Shown: one piece after another, positions 1 to 12,400 of the stretch
How positions within the stretch are numbered: the stretch's first letter is position 1
Layout of the letters: each line of letters begins with the position of its first letter
Origin: Telmatactis stephensoni
Lineage: Eukaryota > Cnidaria > Anthozoa > Actiniaria > Isophelliidae
Length of the DNA stretch: 64,000 nucleotides
Direction: 5' to 3'
NCBI GenBank assembly: GCA_029948255.1
Contig: JALIZF010001831.1
Coordinates: forward strand, 62,001 to 126,000
Position numbers and translations under genes: made by a program
The notes under the pieces: generated by a model
Told to the model about the DNA's origin: nothing
What the model saw: only the letters and a program-made list of their open reading frames with translations
Databases searched by the model: none

Positions 1-318
1 TCACCATCCCTGTTTTAGACTCCCCCCTTCCCCTATCTCTCAATGTTGAGTAGGCCGGAGAGATTCCTGCTAGGTCCAACACCCCTCCCAACATTGTGTC
101 GGGGAAGGGGGTTGAAATATATAGTTACCCATTTCAAGACCTACATGGTGGCAATTAAATAACACTGTGTCCATTTGAGAGGACAGTGTCTCAACTATTC
201 TGCACACCATTGTTGTCAAGAGAAAAAATGCTATATTACAGTACAACCACCATATCATCACCATCATCGTCATTGATATCATAATTATCATTTATTATTT
301 ATGATTGCCTTCTTTCAG
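1..318 (+). other. Intron upstream of first visible SPIDR exon
   Basis: No coding signal on either strand. It ends in a normal acceptor (TCTTTCAG) before 319. A short CATCATCATCGTCAT-type imperfect trinucleotide run lies near 255-275. Confidence 0.5.
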
Positions 319-3300
319 ATTGCCCAAAAATCTGCACGGAAATCTCCAAAGAAACCAATTATCTCCTATAAAACCAGCAGTGCTGGAAATGATGGCCTTG
401 ATGAGCTGTTACATGACCTTGATGAGTTGATAGACGAGATAGAAGACAGTACTCCAGACAGTGACCAACCTAAAGCTTGTGGTTCTGCAATCAAAAACTG
501 AGAATCTTATTCAGCTGGATGTTTCAGATGATGAAAAAGATTCAGAAACACTGGTATTATTTTGTACTTGGGGGATACCAAAGAATGTTTTTGAATATTT
601 TAAATGCATTTATCGTGCCTATACCTTACTGGACTAAGCTGTCAAGATGTTAGATTTTTCTGAGCTCAGTGCAAAAGATGATAATTTAGCACAAATAACA
701 CTGAATCTAAAAATTGATTGATTTTAACCCTTAGTACCTTGACTGGTGCCAACCACCACCCTTTCTTATGTATTGTCCTTTTCCACATTCTTATCCATTT
801 CTCATCCATTTTAATTTGTTAAGACCATGGTCATTTTGAAAATCATGTTTATCTCAACTACAACTGAACCTCTACTAACAGCGACCTCCACACTAGATTT
901 ATGGCCAGCAATTTCTGCCCCTACCTTCCATACATAATCTAATCCATACATTTACTCTATGTTGAAACTATTAAGTACACAATGGCCACTTAATCTGTCC
1001 CAAGGATGGCCACTGTGGCTGTATATACACAAAACATCATAGGTTTGAATTGCATCTTCTAAAGATGATGAAAGAAAGTCTTGTCTAAATAGTTCCACTG
1101 ATATTTTCAGGATGCAGTAATAAAAGATTTTAACTCTTCAGATGAGGAAGGAAGGACACAGGTACCAGTAAATACATCTCAGTGACTGAGACTCTGGTCA
1201 GACATCAATGCTGTAATACAGCAGATTTTGTATGAGTGTGAAATGGACCACACCATACCGTGACTGTGTCAGTGCCGTGATGTCTATAAAAACATTCGAG
1301 ATTACTGCCGTAACTGTGCGGTGCCATTTTCACAGTCATATGAAATCCATTCTATAGTTGTGAAGTATACTGTACTACTCATGGTGGAGCCATATTTTTG
1401 TACGTATTGCATGCAGGCCAGGTTTCAATCTGAACTGCATTGACAAATATTACATTCATTGCATGTCTCCTATCCATCACTGCCACACAATAACTGGGCA
1501 GATTCAAGACCTGCCGTATCTCCCTAATATTAATGTTGCCTTCACTCACATTTTGCTTCACCATGCTGGTTTCCCAGATGCTTCTACAGGGCATTGAACA
1601 CAGTGACCTGATAAGTGGAGCCTTCTAAAGTTCTTGTCAGTAATCTTCCCCCTTATCTTTGGTAGCTTTCCATAAAGCCCTTCATTTGTAATATTGCTAC
1701 CATTTCACATTAGGTTTGTAACATCATTGTGCAGCAGCCATCAATGCTCCTTAGTTTTATGTTTTTGTGATATTAAAGTGATGATGTAAAGTGATTTTAT
1801 TTAACCCCTGAAAGATTAATGGCTATTTAGTTTGTACTAGTTGATAATTTAGGAACAAAAGCACGCAAAAGGTTTAGAGTCTACTACCAACTATTATGCA
1901 TACTATTTTTTCACAGATTAAATAAAATCGCTAATAATGATGTAATAATAATTCATATCCTTTGCTGGTCTTAATTTCCAGAAACATGAAGAACCAGACA
2001 TTGAAACCCCCACCCCTACCCCTACACCTAGTTCCATCCCCACCACTACCCCGACTGTAAAACCTGGACCTGAAGTGTTGGCCACTACAGGAAGTGAATG
2101 GCTTAAAAAGCTTCAGTCTGGTACTTCCAAATTATCCCATGACAAGGTTCCTTCATCTCCTGATGTTAAGGCAGAAGTTGATTCAGCAAAGAAGACAAAA
2201 CAAAAATTCAAAAGGTATAAATTTGTTTGAATGTGTAGTTTTTCAATGATTTGTGGGTCAACCGCTACTATTAAACCAAAGCTTATGAAAATAATAACAA
2301 ACAAAGAATATGTGGATTGTGTTGGACAATGGTATTGTAAGTTATGCTTGACATTATTTTGTGGTCTTTGTTTTGTTATACTAGTATTCTGTGTTATTTC
2401 AATAAATCACAAGCTTTGTTCTTATGGTAGTGGGCAACTGTGATTTGCCCAGGATAGGCAATTTTCTTATTAGGATGTGTTGTCCCTACTTTCTCAAACA
2501 TTCGTACAGTCATGTAAGTGTTGTTTGATCAGCTGAGTCATTCATGCCTCTGTACTGTCTTGCAGATCAGGTTTGGCAGAGCAACTCCAAAAAGTTATCA
2601 ACAGAGAAAAGTCTGAGAAGACATTCTGGTCTCACAGAAAGACATCTGGGAAAAGAGAATTGAATGGTAATTGAAATGCTTCATTCTGTTTTCCCATCCA
2701 TTTTATATTTTCACTTTTTCATTTACTTTGACACTTTCATACTTTGATACTTTGATTGTGCTTAAGGCTTGTGAGAAGAGAGACTTGAATGATAGTTGAA
2801 TTCTATTTTGTCATCCACATTAATTTCACTTTGAAATATTCCATTCTGTTTTATCCCTACCATTTTTATTTCCACTTTTTCATTCTCCATGCACTTTTAT
2901 GAGCTTTCCTGCTATATTCCATCTTCTTTTCTTCCTGTTTTTTTCCTTTTGTTTTCACTTTTTTAACTGTTTTTCTGACCTATCCCATTTCAGAAACCAC
3001 TGAAGATACTACTCTAGATGTGCAAGTGCTATCAATACATACCCAGTACTCACTGCATGTCACCAGATGTTGCATACTGTCTGGTAACCATGGCAATGAT
3101 AAACCTGATGTTGTTGATGTGATGTTCAATGGCAAAACTATTAAAGAGCTCACACTGAGGGTTGGCTGTGCTGTGAGGATACATCCTCCATGGTAATAAA
3201 TATTACTAAGGTTATCAGTGTTTGTATTTATCTAACATTGAGAAATGAGAGATGAAAAAGAAAAAGAAAGAGATTTGAATGCTAGAGAAAATGTAAGAAA

Positions 3301-6300
3301 AATTAATGTTAATGAGTGGTGTAGGACAATAAGATGCACTGTCCTGAAGTAAATGTTGCTGAGACTATCATTCTGTATTTTTTAAGATGGGAGCCCCCAC
3401 CCCTACTCCAAGGGAGGGGCTACTCACCACTTCCAAGTGATATTGCTCTACATTTTGTTTCAGTGTTGTGTAACAAGTTGAACAATTTTGTTGCCACTTC
3501 TTTTGTCTGATATAACTGTTCCTTGCTGTTTTTGATTTTGTAGGCAAAAGCTTCATTCTCCGTCCTCACCCTACCCTGTTCTTCTATGTACATATTACTG
3601 TGAAAAACTCCCCACTCCTCCAGGCTCACCCGTCATAGATGTTACAACACTAGCAGGTTATGTTTATTGATATATTAATTGTTATTAGGATTTTGACAGT
3701 GTTATGAGCACTAGATTTAAAATAAAATACTACGTAGGGACCGGCGGTCATTATTTAGAGGGGGGGGGGGGGGAGGGGGCTGGTGGAAATATGGGGGGGG
3801 TCATTAATTTTCATGCACACACTGCATTATTGTTATAAGAGAATGTATGTAGAAAGGGGGGTGGGGTCATCAAAAATTGAGCATCACATTTCTCATTTCC
3901 ACACAAGTTTGCAAGCTCTTTGGTTAACACAAGTTTGTACTCTCTTTTATAGATTTTGAAATGATGCCTCATCAAGCTGATCAAGGAGTATCTTCTCAAT
4001 CTATTCAGTCACCCAAAAGAGTGAGTACCTGTGAGCATTGATGGCCCTGGATAGCTTAGGGAAACCCTACATAATACAAAGGACCACTGGCCAGCATGCC
4101 TTGATTTTAACTTTGCTTGAATTTCATTTAGCCATGTGAATATTTTTTTAACAATCACATGTAAAGCACAAAATGGCACATGGGCTGCTGCCTGATAAAT
4201 GTTTGTATTATCAAGGGGGATATTAGGGAAAGGGTACACAACTCCTTCTGAGACAACTTTGTTCCCATTTCTTCTTGATACTTTTCCAAAATATCTTCTG
4301 GATAATTTCTAATTTCTATAACGCAGCATCTGGGACAGATTTAGGGGAGGAGTGCAGGGGGTGTGTGCCCCCCACTGAGTCGACTCTGAGCATCTTGGGC
4401 AGATTTAGGGGAGGGGTGCAGAGGGTGCGCACCCCAGCCGGAGTCAACTCTGAGTTCTTTTTTTCTCAATATTTCTTTTCCAAAATATCCTCTTAGCAGT
4501 TTCCAATATTTATATGATGGTACACCCCTCCTGAAGATGGTGCACCCCCTCCTGAAGATAATCCTGGACCTGTCCCTGCTCTACATGTCCCTGGTTATCC
4601 ATATAAACTTGGTTTTGGCTAGCACTCTAAATCAGAATTTTTCTTGCAGTAATTTCTGTGTGCATTTATGGTTGCCTGAGTATAAAATGCCATTAAAAGC
4701 CAGTTGGAATTTCTGATGGTGCCTTTGTGTTTGCAGCACTAAAAGTCAGCAATCAGTTTTAATGCTCATTTGCTCTATTTCAGGGTCTTAAACCAACAAA
4801 ACTTCTCTTTGGAGAACCCAAGGTAGAAATACAAATTAAGCCTTTTACTGATAGTGGAACTAACAAACCAAACAAGCTGCTTCCAATTGCACAAGCCATA
4901 GAATCCCAAGGGGGTTGTAGTGGGGGATCAATATCCTTTCAAGCTGTAGTCCAAAGAATTTACAGAAGGAGAGTCAAGATACCAAGAGATAAAGCTGTTG
5001 ACAGGTGAGGTACACTCAGAATGGGACTAGGAGGGGTGTGTCCATGTGTGTGTTGGGGGAGGGGGGGGGGAGGGGGTACTATAATGGACTATACAGGGAG
5101 TGATTAAAAGGCTTAAATGGGTACTTGGGTACTCTATTGGGCCATACATAAGAGGTTAAAATGCTGGTTTATTTTCCTGTAGTCCTGGTCACTTACACTT
5201 GTCAAAGTCTTTGATTACAAGAGCAAGGAATGGTGAAGACAAAGAGGAAGCAAGGTGTGATATATATGATTAACATGATGATGATGATGACAAAAATGAT
5301 GACGATGATGTTATTAATATACAGCCTATATGATTAATGTCCACTTTGCAAGTTTTGGAGGAGGGGTAACTTGGAAATTCATAGTTTAATGAGTTAATTG
5401 CCAGTAATGAGTTTATATTATCTGAGAATGATCATGGTTATGATATTGTGCTACAAATGATGATCATGATTATGGATGATAGTGATGATTGACATTATTA
5501 TAATTATGATTATGCTTTACTATATGTTTCTATTTCAGATGGGTAATCCTGGTACAAGACTCCTGTTACAATTTCTGTGAAATACAAATTCCTCTAGAGT
5601 ATTCTTCAAAAAATGAATGGTGAATTACTTTTTGTATTCTTATATCTGAATAAGAAAACATTCTACACTATAAGCCTCTTATAAGGACACCTATACATTA
5701 TTAAGCTCAATATTTTGTATGCAAGTCCTTTTAGGATCAAAAAGCAAAATGTTAAATCAGCCACCAATATTTGGTGAATGGATCTTGGAGCTATAATGCC
5801 TTGTGCTTTGGGAGAGGTGGCATTTTGATCAGCACGAAAACTATCCTTTTCATAAATATCTCTAAGAAGCTTTACATTAACATGACAAGGTTTTGTCAAA
5901 AGTTTTGAGCAGCAGTCTGTAGTACAAATGTAATGCTCACATGTTTCATTGCCTGTGAATGAAAAAAGTATGGAAACATGAGTTTGGGGGTTTTCTGCTC
6001 TGCCATCAAAGGCTGTATAGCAAGATATTGACTTATCAATGAATAATAAGAACAACTAGTCATTGTCTGCAGTAGAAAAGGTTGTATGTTTTGTTAAACA
6101 GGATATCATGTATCAGGAATGGTGAAGGAAAGTCATATATATTCAGTGAATTGATAGTGACCCAACGTACAAACAAAACCAGGTACTGTATGCAAAGAAA
6201 TTACAATTTATTCAATTCCATACCTTTTCTTTCATTCCCATTTACATTCATATTCATTCTCTACTAATTCTTTTATTCCAGTTCCTTCCTTCCTTCCTTC

Positions 6301-6335
6301 CTTCTTTTCTTTCTTTCTGTCTTTCTTTCTTTCTG

Positions 6336-6423
<88 letters not shown>

Positions 6424-9400
6424 TCCTTCTTTCTTTCTTTCCTTCTTTCTTTCTTTTAATATTTCATTTTCCTTCCTCAAATTCTCAATCACAATTCCCT
6501 TCAGAAAAATCTTTGTCTCATTACATCCATGTTGATATTTCCTTTCCAATCAATACCAAAATATACTCATAGATTTGAAAATATTGCATTCATTGTGAAA
6601 ATGTGCTTTCTGTTTGCAGGTCACCAGGTTTATTCAGCTTGATAAACTCGTTGTGGCAAAGGAAGTCACCTGACCACTGTTACCAAGGAGATAAAAGCAG
6701 TCAGATTGTTACTTCACAGGTAGAATCTAAGCAAGCCATGTGGTACTATAGAGATCCTGACACATGATGCTAGCTTTTCTGCAACATTGTGAGCATTACA
6801 ATTGCACAGTGTGTCCATCCCTGCTGTGATGTGCTCAATGTTAAATACAAAGTTGCATAAGTAGTAGTCAATACTAAACCTGCAACTGTTGTGTGCAAAG
6901 TTGCAGGGGTGGACACACAGTGTGCACAACTTTGTGTTGCATACCATGTTGAAGAAAAAGTTACAAGAAAACTTGCATTGTGAGTCCAGTCTTTAAGAAT
7001 CAAAGAGAAATAAGGAAATTACGCTAAGGTTCAAGTCCCATTTGAGTGAGAGTTTTTTTCCATCAAGCACTTCAACTTTCCTTTATTTCACCTCTCAGGA
7101 AATTAAGCTAAGGTTCAAGTCCCACTTGAGTGAGAGTGTTTTACCCTCAGGCACTTCAACTTTCCCTTATTTCACCTCTCAGGTATGATAGATGTCTATC
7201 TTTATTTTGTAATCAATAATGAAAAAAATATTCTTGGTTAGGATGGTACAAGTCAGTCATCACAACCACTAATGAGCACACCCAGCCACTGTTATGTCCT
7301 CTCTGTACAGGATAAAAGTCAAGTGATCAATTGTGACACTGATGAGCAACATGGTAAGACTGTACAGCAAAGGTCAATGTACATGTAGTACAGTTGAATC
7401 CCGATAACTCATACCTCCAAGGGAAATGTAAAAAGGTTCAAGTTACCGGGAGTTTGAGTTATTGAGGATAGAATTATATAGAGAACGACCTGAAGGGAAA
7501 CGAAAATTGCTTCGAGTTAGCAGGAGTTTGAATTACCATGGGGTCAAGTTATTGGGATTCAACTGTATTTGTTGGGTGTCATGTGGGTTGAAAGTATTAA
7601 GGGGAAGGTCAAATTCTCCTTTGAGAGATTGTTTTTAAGCTTCATTACTGAAAAAAGGAGAATGTGTTGTTTATTAAATACAATGATGAGCAGTCGAGGG
7701 AAATTAGGTCATTGCCTTTAAAAAAATAAAAATGGAAATTTTTGGGAGAGCCCATCATCCACATTGCAGCCTAAAGCTACGGTAATACGAGCAACAAAAT
7801 CACTCAACTTGTCTCGCAACATTGCTGCAAGACGAGTTGAAAAGCAATGCTGCGCGTTTTTCCTCACGACTACAAACTTGTATTACAACAAATTTTTTTG
7901 TTGGAAGTTGAGAGAATCCTGTATTCTCATTGGCCGAGAAAATCATTTGAGGCAACACGAGTTGAGTCGAGGTGGTAATACGTGCAACATTTTAAAATTT
8001 TGTTGCAAGAAGTAGAACGGCCTACTTTCTGCAACAAAATTTCTCAACTTGCAACAAACAATTTTGTTGTGATACAAGTTTGTATTCGCGTGGAAAAGCG
8101 CGCAGCATTGCTTTTCAACTCGTCTCACAGCAATGTTGCGAGACAAGTTGAGTGATTTTGTTGCTCGTATTACCGCACCTTAACTGCTGGGCTTTATGAT
8201 GTTGGGTTGAAGGCTTGTAAATGGTGTGCTATGTTGCCACCATACAACCTGTCCAAGATTGAAACAGTGATGGTGCTGAGGAGGAAAACTGCAGGAGCAC
8301 TCAGAGAAAAAAACCTTGTGGCAAGGGAAAGACCAACTAATTACTGTATGTTCTAGTGCCCTAGTTGGGACTCGGGGTCACTGCAGTGAGGGGTAAACCA
8401 CTTCACCACTCTTGCCATCTTTATGTTTTCTTATTGTTTTCTTTTATTTCAACATCAGATCTTTGTTCCCTCTATAAACCGTCTTGTCTCACAAAGCTAC
8501 GGGACCTGTCTTTGTACAATGATGACACACCCAAAAGGGTTGCAGTTTGGTGTAGGTTAATCTGCTGTCGACCCAGTTCATCTTCCAGGACCTTTGCCAC
8601 CCAGTTCAGGCTGTGGACGTTGGAATGGACAACTTCTAGTAACTGATGCATCACTTGGTGTTCAGCAAGGCATACCACAGGAATCCCAAGATAGTGACTT
8701 GCAAGAGGGATCACCACAGTATTTGAAGATCGATGTCAGACCATCCCATGTGATGTCAGAGTCTGTTCAATTAGCAGTGTCAGATCCTGGTAGTGTGTTG
8801 TACTTTCAAGACATTGCTTGCTCTCTACCAGGTATTGCAAGATTTCATTAGGGTTCTGTTATGGTGCAATTTTTTCTGCAATTTGTCTTGCATTGGCATT
8901 GCAAAACAAGTTATGGAACCATTCAGCATGTAGCAGATGTAACATACAGGTGCAACGTGCAAAATCAGTGCAAGAAAATGATTGCAGCAACGTTTTTTGG
9001 TGTTGCAATGTGTAACACTTCTGCAATGATGTGTGTGACTTGTTCTGTAAAGCCATGGCAAAACAGGTTGCAGAAAAAAATGTGTTGGGGTTTATTGCCA
9101 TACTGAATAAAGAGAATGGACAATTTACTGCATTACTACACACACACACACACGCAGAGAGAGAGAGAGAGATCTGGTAAATGATTGCCTTACTGGAGGC
9201 AGGTGGCAGAGGAATGGATTACACCTATGTGGTGTGATGGTGCACCTGGAAAAGAGAGAAAAATAAAGAAAAGCTGTATTGCCATATATCGTCTTTCTCA
9301 TTCTCCAACTTGTGACTTCTTTTATGTCCCAAGTTTCAGAAGTTAATCTTCATAGATTTAATACCTACCCATATCAATACTCCTACTTGAAGTTCCCTTT

Positions 9401-12400
9401 TGCTCAGTGTAGCCTCGATTGTGCGCAATGTATTCTTTAGACTAGATATTTTTTAATAAGAGCCTGTTGAAAGCTTAGGAATACACATGGGTAAACAAAG
9501 TAAATACCTTACATGGGATGTTGCTCAAATTTATAAATAGCTTACTTGAAATTGAAGCTAACATTGAGCAACTGAAGTATTCGTACTTTTTAATACACTC
9601 ACCCCTTCCTTGCCACCTCCACTTCCTGCCCCTGAAAATGTGACAGAATCTTGTTGTAATACATGCATTCTAACGAACAGCAAATCACGGTTCTTACAGT
9701 GTCCGTTGTAATGAGAGCTGATATAGTAATTTGTGCGTACTATGTTATTTTCTTGGTCATTAAACCACGCTGGTTAGCCAATGAACTTGCAGAATTTCGT
9801 ACAGAGAACTAAGTTTGAATATTAAGTAGATTTTCCTTTGTTCATCAGTTGCTCGTGGACTTTATGTAGACTCCTACACAACTATTAAGAAAGGAGCAAT
9901 TGATCCATGCCAGGAAGATATAAATACGGTAGGTTGGAGGGTACGAGGCAAATCCAAAGGTACTCCCAATATATAGCTAATATGAATGTTGCACAACAGA
10001 ATCCAGTTTTTAGGCTTGTGAAACCATTTGTGGAATAAAGTTAAGGAGTTGTACGGTGGCAAGAAAACAAAAAAGGCCTCCAATGTTTCTGCTTTAGGGT
10101 TTGTTAAAATTGTTTTTAAGGAAGTTTTCAAGTCCAAGTGTTCTTTCAAACTCCTTTCCATTTTCTAGAAAAGAGAAACTCTCCTTTTTTCTCTCTCCCC
10201 TCCCCTAGTCTCTAGTTTCCCTCGGCTTTCTTGGACCAAAGGAAGCAAGGAATGAGTTGCCTGCGAAGGAGGCTAGGGTTGTCAGTACAATTTCTCAGTA
10301 AATTCTAACTGAAGGGGCAACTCTAGGATTAGGATTAGCCTCCTGGAAGAGGTGCAGTTATAGAAATGAGAAACCGTCCAGAGGATATTTTGGAAACGTA
10401 TCAATAGAGAAGAAAAGGGGCGAAAGTCATCTCAGGAGCGGGTGCGCCCCCCCTTGCACACTCCCCCCCGAGCTCTCGTGTATTTCCCTCTGTTTAGAAG
10501 TTGATTTATTAATTTGATTTGATTTATTTAAGGGTGATGTACAAGTTATGCCACTTAATGTCTATACTGACTTGGTAGCTCTAAGAACACGTGAATTCGT
10601 TTCTGTTTTGTCGTCAAACTCGAAGAAGGAGTCTCTGTGTAAAGTCGAAGGTCAGTAACAGGCTCTCTAGGAATCTTTTGTGCCTCGGAAAATGTTAAAA
10701 GATGTGATAGCCAATCCTTTTGCTGTATAAAGGCATGCAGAGACTTGACCGGATGTTAGAGAGAACTTTTGCCTTACGGGTTGTCCCTCGTATACGATCA
10801 GCAGCCATCCCTATAGTAACAAAGGATTGACTTAAAATAAATGGCACGAAAGTCAGTTTTAAGGTATAAAATATATATGGTCAAGACTATAGGCTGAGCT
10901 CTTATATTATTATTTTAAAATGCACCGTTTTCGAATGACCGTTTTCGTATGATTGGAAAGAGACGGTTTAGGACGATTTTGACCGTACGGTACTTTCAGT
11001 AAAGTCATTACGGTACTTTCAAAAAAAGAAAAGAAAAAGAAAAATACGTTAAAACGAAGCGTGCTGCTTTCTAGTCGTGAAATATGTCCTAATCTTTCTT
11101 TACGTGTTGGTAGGTGTTGTACAAGGTGTAAACGAAGATTCTGCGTGTTGTTGGTTAGAATGTGTCTCGTGTGGAAGTCAGGATCTATTAGAGAGAAGTG
11201 GGTAAGCTGTCGAATTTATACACGACAACCATTATGACACGACATCCCTAATTCTGGTCACGTGGGCCCGTCATCTTTGGCACGACACTTTATCGTATAA
11301 ACAGAATCTTTGTTGGCCTTACAGGGGTGCCATACCCGAAATAATCGGACTGTGTTCCAAAATTTGGGATGCCGTGCCATAGAAAGGTTGTCGTGTAACT
11401 CGAGTTTGGTTAATTTTTCTTACATGATTCCGTGCAAGATTCAATTTGCCGCCTAGAACTGTTCTATCAGGAAGTCGAAATTTTCAGTCTTAGTCTAGAA
11501 ATGTCATGGAATTCAGAAAAACTTTGTTTGGGTCACACAAACCCCCTGACTTGTCCTGTGAGATTTCTATCGGGTCATGGAAAACAGACTTATAGCTGTT
11601 CAGTGAGATTTCTATCTGTTTGTAAATCTAGGCTACCTTACTACTGTCAAGTGTGCAATCACGACGTGACAGAACCATTAACCAAGACTAACCTGGATGT
11701 CATTATAACTTGTGATTCGTGGAAAGAGGCACGCATCAAAGTTAAGGTATGGACCTTGCCCGTCTGTGCTTGCATCCATTAGGTGTCTTTCATTTGATTT
11801 TCATTATTCCTTTTTCTGGGTGTGTCTTTGGAAAGTACTTGGTCCTCTTAATTTGTGAGAGGTTCTCGCTTGGATTCTTGTCACGGCCTCACACCTCTTG
11901 TTCCGATTAAAAATATTGGTAAAACAACAAAACATATTGGTAAAACAAAATATTGGTAAAACAAAAAATATTGGTAAAAAAATATTGGTAAAATACTGGG
12001 TCAGCATTTTTCTGCAAGCATGCGCAGTAAGAAAAATCAGCTCTGGGGACGAGATTGGACAAACAATAATAGTTGTTACTCCTCTTAGTGCAGCTTATTT
12101 ATCATGCATTTTGACTGTTTTAATGTTTTCTGTAGCTTCAACAAACCACCATAGAACAGCTATTGCCTGTGTCATACCAACATAGTGATCAGGTAAAGGA
12201 ATCCACAGGGAATCCATACTTGTGGAACTAGGCGAGGTTGGGGGGAGGGGGACATTACTGAAGCAAGCAAGGGTGGAAGGAAGCAAGGGTGGCCGAGCGG
12301 TGAGAGCGCCGGTCTGTCACCGCTGTGGTCCCTCGGTTCAATCCCCGGACGGGTCATCACATCTGGCTTGAGTTTTTTGTTCGTTCCCTCCCTTGCTTCG

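Noticed and set aside
6232..6549. 105-codon minus-strand frame rich in Lys, Glu and Arg
   Set aside because: It is the translation of the (CTTT)n microsatellite; there is no unique domain and it lies in a SPIDR intron.
11432..11782. 116-codon plus-strand frame as a separate gene
   Set aside because: Its only conserved part is SPIDR exon 11632-11746; the rest is flanking intron that happens to be open.
12288..12360. Possible functional tRNA gene
   Set aside because: A and B boxes are present, but the sequence continues into a SINE body shared with another copy and no convincing cloverleaf 3' end was seen.
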